A stretch of DNA of 64,000 nucleotides from Sphingomonas sp. BK580 (GTDB lineage Bacteria; Pseudomonadota; Alphaproteobacteria; Sphingomonadales; Sphingomonadaceae), in contig NZ_JACIAY010000012.1 in the NCBI RefSeq assembly GCF_014194975.1, positions 62,001 through 126,000 of the forward strand, in the 5' to 3' direction. Positions within the stretch are counted from its first letter, which is position 1; each line of letters opens with the position of its first letter. Under the pieces are notes generated by a model, which did not search any database, was not told the origin of the DNA, and worked only from the letters and a program-made list of their open reading frames with translations. Positions 58,418-64,000 of the stretch are shown here, one piece after another. The translations under genes and the position numbers were made by a program.

Positions 58418-59521
58418 ATGAAGGCGACGATCGAACGCGCGACGCTGCTCAAGGGGCTGAGCCACGTGCAATCGGTGGTGGAGCGCCGCAACACCATCCC
58501 GATCCTCTCCAACGTGCTGCTCGAGGCCACCGCCGAGGGCCAGCTGCGGCTGATGGCGACCGACCTCGACCTCCAGATCAACGAGAGCGTCGCCGCCGCG
58601 GTCGACCAGCCCGGCGCCACCACGGTCTCGGCGCACACCTTGTTTGACATCGCGCGCAAGCTGCCCGAGGGGTCGCAGGTCTCGCTCGCCGCGGCCGAGG
58701 GCCGCGTCACGATCGTGGCGGGGCGCGCGCGCTTCTCGCTCGGCACGCTGCCGCGCGACGACTTCCCGGTGATCGCGGAGGGCGAGCTGCCGGTCCAGTT
58801 CGAGCTGCCGGTCGACACGCTCACGCAGATCATCGACAAGACGCGCTTCGCCATCTCCACCGAGGAGACGCGCTATTATCTCAACGGCATCTTCCTTCAC
58901 GTTGCCGAGGGCGTGCTCAAGGCGGCGGCGACCGACGGGCACCGGCTGGCGCGCGTGACGGTCGACCAGCCCGAGGGCGCCGCCGCCATGCCCGACGTGA
59001 TCGTGCCGCGGAAGTGCATCGCCGAGCTCCGCAAATTGCTCGACGAGGTGGACGGTTCGGTCGGCGTGTCGCTGTCGGGCACCAAGATCCGCTTCGATCT
59101 CGGCAGCGCGATCCTCACCTCCAAGCTGATCGACGGCACCTTCCCCGATTACAGCCGCGTGATCCCGACCGCGAACGACAAGATCCTCAAGCTCGATCCC
59201 AAGAGCTTCATGCAGGGCGTCGACCGCGTCTCGACCATCGCTACCGAGAAGACGCGGGCGGTGAAGATGGCGCTGGACCGCGACAAGATCACGCTGTCGG
59301 TGACCAGCCCGGAGAACGGCACCGCGGCGGAGGAAGTGCCGGGCGACTATGCCGCGATGCCGTTCGAGATCGGGTTCAACAGCCGCTATCTGCTCGACAT
59401 CCTCGGCCAGATCGACACCGACCTGGTGGAGGTCCACCTCGCCGACGCCGCCGCGCCGACGCTGATCCGCGAGAACGACAAGAGCCCCGCGCTCTACGTG
59501 CTGATGCCGATGCGCGTGTGA
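58418..59521 (+). CDS. dnaN: DNA polymerase III beta subunit (sliding clamp)
   Basis: 367 residues in three clamp repeats. MKATIERATLLKGLSHVQSVVERRNTIPILSNVLLEA, ATDGHRLARV and the C-terminal YVLMPMRV are diagnostic. It encircles DNA and keeps Pol III processive. GGGGGA lies 7 bases before ATG 58418. dnaA and recF are not adjacent, so this is not the classic dnaA-dnaN-recF locus. It converges on kdpC. Confidence 0.96.
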   Translation: MKATIERATLLKGLSHVQSVVERRNTIPILSNVLLEATAEGQLRLMATDLDLQINESVAAAVDQPGATTVSAHTLFDIARKLPEGSQVSLAAAEGRVTIVAGRARFSLGTLPRDDFPVIAEGELPVQFELPVDTLTQIIDKTRFAISTEETRYYLNGIFLHVAEGVLKAAATDGHRLARVTVDQPEGAAAMPDVIVPRKCIAELRKLLDEVDGSVGVSLSGTKIRFDLGSAILTSKLIDGTFPDYSRVIPTANDKILKLDPKSFMQGVDRVSTIATEKTRAVKMALDRDKITLSVTSPENGTAAEEVPGDYAAMPFEIGFNSRYLLDILGQIDTDLVEVHLADAAAPTLIRENDKSPALYVLMPMRV

Positions 59522-59575
59522 GGTGCCATCTCGCGAGCCGCCTGGCTCGCGGGATGGGAGCGCACCCGGCCGCCG

Positions 59576-60178
59576 TCAGCGGACGCCCGGTCGCGCCCCG
59601 ACTGTCGTGCTCGACAGCGAGTCGAGCGCGCGGTTGAGCGCGAGCAAATTGACGTGCGAGGCGCCGAGCATCGGGGCCTCCGCCTGCGCCGCGACGAGTT
59701 CGCGCACCCGCTCCACCGCCAGGCCGCGCACGCGTGCGATGCGCGGCGCCTGCGCCAGCGCGCTCGCCGGCGAGAGATCGGGGTCTAGCCCCGAGCCGCT
59801 CGCGGTCACCAGATCGGCCGGGAGCAGGCCCGCGATGCCCTCCGCGCGCCGCTTCGCCACGTCGAGCTTCACCCGGTCGACGAGCACCTGGCTCGCCGGG
59901 CCGAGGTTGGAACCCGAGGAGGACAGACCGTCGTAGCCCTTGCCCGCCGCCGAGGGACGTGACTGGAAGTAGCGCTCGGTCGTGAACGCCTGACCCACGA
60001 CGGTCGAGCCGATGACGGTACCGCGTGGATCGTGCACCAGGCTGCCGTTGGCCTGGTTTGGGAAGATCGCCTGTCCGATGCCCGTCATGGCGAGCGGATA
60101 GGCGATGCCGAGAAGAGCGGCGAACAGGATCGTCATGACGATCGCCGGCCGCAGTGCGGAAGAGAAATCCTTGCCCAT
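59576..60178 (-). CDS. kdpC: Potassium-transporting ATPase KdpC subunit
   Basis: 200 residues. One N-terminal helix (IVMTILFAALLGIAYPLAMTGIGQAIFP) and the motifs NGSLV, FQSRPS, SSGSNLGP and VTASGSGLDP are typical. It stabilises the KdpFABC complex. AAGGAGATAGAAG precedes the ATG, and it follows kdpB by 11 bp. kdpD and kdpE, which often follow, are absent; dnaN faces it. Confidence 0.95.
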   Translation of the reverse strand: MGKDFSSALRPAIVMTILFAALLGIAYPLAMTGIGQAIFPNQANGSLVHDPRGTVIGSTVVGQAFTTERYFQSRPSAAGKGYDGLSSSGSNLGPASQVLVDRVKLDVAKRRAEGIAGLLPADLVTASGSGLDPDLSPASALAQAPRIARVRGLAVERVRELVAAQAEAPMLGASHVNLLALNRALDSLSSTTVGARPGVR

Positions 60179-60189
60179 CTTCTATCTCC

Positions 60190-62223
<2,034 letters not shown>

Positions 62224-62236
62224 ATTGGCCCCCGGT

Positions 62237-63939
62237 TCAGAACAGCTGGCCGCGGATCATCGCGAGATGATCGGCGATCGGACCGAGCGCGAGGCTCGGC
62301 AGGAAGGTGAGGCCGCCCAGGATCAGGATGATCCCGACGAGCAGCCCGACCCACAGGCCGCCGGTGGTCGGGAACGAGCCCGCGCTCTCCGGCGTGTACT
62401 TCTTGGCGGCGAGGCTGCCCGCGATGGCGAGCATCGGCACGATGATGAAGAAGCGCCCGATCCACATCGCGACGCCGAGCAGCCCGTCGTAATAGGGCGT
62501 GTTCGCGGTCAGCCCGGCGAAGGCGGAGCCGTTGTTCGCCACCGCGCTGGTGAAGGCGTAGAGGATCTCCGAGAAGCCGTGCGGCCCCTTGTTGAGCGGC
62601 CCCGCCAGCCCCTGCTGCAGCACCGACGAGAGCGCGGTGAGGCCGAGGATGACGAGCGGCAGCACCGCGATCGCCAGCACCGCCAGCTTCACCTCGCGGC
62701 TCTCGATCTTCTTGCCGACATATTCGGGCGTGCGCCCGACCATCAGCCCGGCGACGAACACCGCCAGGATCGCGAACAGCAGGAAGCCGTAGATCCCGCG
62801 CCGACGCCGCCGACGACGACCTCGCCGAGCTGCATGTTGAACAGCGGGATCATCCCGCCCAGCGCGGTGAAGCTGTCGTGCATCGCGTTGACCGCGCCGC
62901 ACGAGGCCGCGGTGGTGATCACCGAGAACAGCGCCGAGGCGGCGATGCCGAAGCGCGCCTCCTTGCCCTCCATGTTGCCGCCCGCGACGCCGAGCTGGTG
63001 GAGAACCGGGTTGCCCGCGGCCTCGGCGGCATAGGTCACCGCGGTGCCGGCGAGGAACAGGATCATCATCGCCGCGAGGATCGCCCAGCCCTGCCGCGGG
63101 TTGCCCACCGCCTTGCCGAAACACCAGGTCAGCCCGGCGCCGAGCAGGAAGATCGACAGCATCTGCACGAAGTTGGTCAGCGCGGTCGGGTTCTCGAACG
63201 GGTGTGCGCTGTTGGCGTTGAAGAAGCCGCCGCCGTTGGTGCCGAGCATCTTGATCGCTTCCTGGCTGGCCACCGGCCCGAGCAGGATCGACTGGCGCGC
63301 GCCCTCCAGCGTCTGGACGTCGACGACGCCCGCGAGCGTCTGCGGTACCCCGCTGGCGATGTAGAAGAGCGCGAGCGCGACGCAGAGCGGCAGCAGCAGG
63401 TAGAGCGTGACGCGGGTGACGTCGGCCCAGAAGTTGCCGATCGTCTTGGTCTCGCGCCGCGCGAAGCCGCGGAAGAGCGCGAAGGCGAGCGCGATGCCCG
63501 TCGCCGCGGACAGGAAGTTGTGGATCGTCAGCCCCAGCATCTGGCTGAGGTTCGACATGGTGCTCTCACCGCCGTAGCTCTGCCAGTTGGTGTTGGCGGT
63601 GAAGCTGATCGCGGTGTTGAACGACAGATGCTCGCCGACCGCGCCCAGCCCCTGTGGGTTTAGCGGCAGCACCGCCTGGAGCCGCAGCACGGCATAGGTG
63701 AACAGCATCAGCGCGACGTTGAAGAGCAGCATGTGCAGCGCGTAGCGGCGCCATCCCTGCTCCTCGTCGGGGTCGACCCCGGCGAGCGCGTAGATACCGC
63801 GCTCGACCGGCGCGAGCACGCGGTGGAGCGGCGTGCGCCGCCCCTCGTACAAGGCGAACAGCCACAGGCCGACCGGCTTGGTCAGCGCGAGCAGCACGCC
63901 GGTGAAGGCGAGGATCAGGAACCAGCCCTGCATGGTCAT
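62237..63939 (-). CDS. kdpA: Potassium-transporting ATPase KdpA subunit, interrupted by a -1 frameshift near 62796
   Basis: About 567 residues once the frame is restored, the normal length. Family motifs [30 protein letters not shown] and [15 protein letters not shown] are in the first frame; [10 protein letters not shown] and the C-terminus in the second. The two join as [26 protein letters not shown] at 62795-62797 (GGG in the coding strand) probably should be four bases, a homopolymer deletion. The pore-forming subunit is essential, so a real mutation would disable Kdp. GGAGG precedes ATG 63939. Confidence 0.93.
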
Positions 63940-63952
63940 CGGACCGCCTCCT

Positions 63953-64000
63953 TCAGAAGCGCTCGGGGCGGAGCAGCACCGCCACCAGGTAGACGAGGAG
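63953..64000 (-). CDS. kdpF: KdpF, C-terminal end, cut by the window edge
   Basis: The minus strand from the edge reads [15 protein letters not shown] and stops, the conserved C-terminus of KdpF, a ~29-residue single-helix subunit that stabilises the Kdp complex. The stop is 13 bp before the kdpA start, with GAAGGAGG between. It completes a kdpFABC order. Confidence 0.9.
   Translation of the reverse strand, partial: LLVYLVAVLLRPERF

Overview
This is a very GC-rich window of bacterial chromosome. Gene content points to an alphaproteobacterium of the Sphingomonadaceae, most likely Sphingomonas or a close relative. The clues are a PEPxxWA-type CTERM sorting signal, DivK beside a DUF3572 gene, a split metH, a family-5 uracil-DNA glycosylase, DUF6894 and DUF2256 proteins, and an invasion-locus-B-like gene beside rlmN. 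I see no phage, transposase, CRISPR array or rRNA. Genes are tightly packed, often with ATGA or TGATG overlaps, and the gaps carry short palindromic or MITE-like repeats.

Layout. 1-5.3 kb: the end of a hybrid-kinase receiver domain, a GAF-PAS-PAS-GGDEF-EAL c-di-GMP enzyme (frameshifted), a DUF805 protein, an aldo/keto reductase and a small lipoprotein. 5.5-11.5 kb: a methionine-cycle operon of an ArsR-methyltransferase regulator (SahR type), metF and a two-gene methionine synthase, behind a perfect 20-bp operator. 11.6-19.2 kb: a trypsin-like autotransporter (frameshifted), a large catalase, DUF2256, a GH26-like lipoprotein and a glycine-zipper protein. 19.4-30.1 kb: an oxidoreductase, a PEP-CTERM beta-propeller, a sugar dehydrogenase/PEBP fusion, a hydrolase, tRNA-Lys directly abutting folK, a uracil-DNA glycosylase, a PAP2 phosphatase and an 804-residue exported unknown. 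30.6-31.8 kb: two unknown genes with less GC-rich leader DNA. 32.7-38.0 kb: an FAD oxidoreductase with two large polytopic membrane proteins, possibly a glycan module.

38-46 kb: an acetyltransferase-like protein, RidA, a HAD hydrolase, DUF3572, DivK, PrmA, an SDR and two tandem soluble chemoreceptors sharing a nearly identical 257-bp tract. 46.3-49.4 kb: sdhCDA without sdhB, then a BrnT/BrnA-like toxin-antitoxin pair. 49.5-58.2 kb: a ClpP-like protease, a J-domain protein, BolA, GST, a molybdopterin oxidoreductase with its cytochrome b561, a flavin reductase, DUF6894, a 59-residue membrane protein, a TSUP permease, RlmN and an outer-membrane barrel. 58.4-64 kb: dnaN, convergent with kdpFABC (kdpA frameshifted, kdpF cut by the window edge).

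The most notable signals are the self-regulated, apparently near-leaderless methionine operon; two perfect FNR/FixK-type boxes (468 and 54404); three single-base frameshifts of the same kind, which suggest base-level sequence errors or recent decay; and a MITE-like repeat read in frame inside a membrane-protein gene. All calls come from reading the sequence, without database searches.
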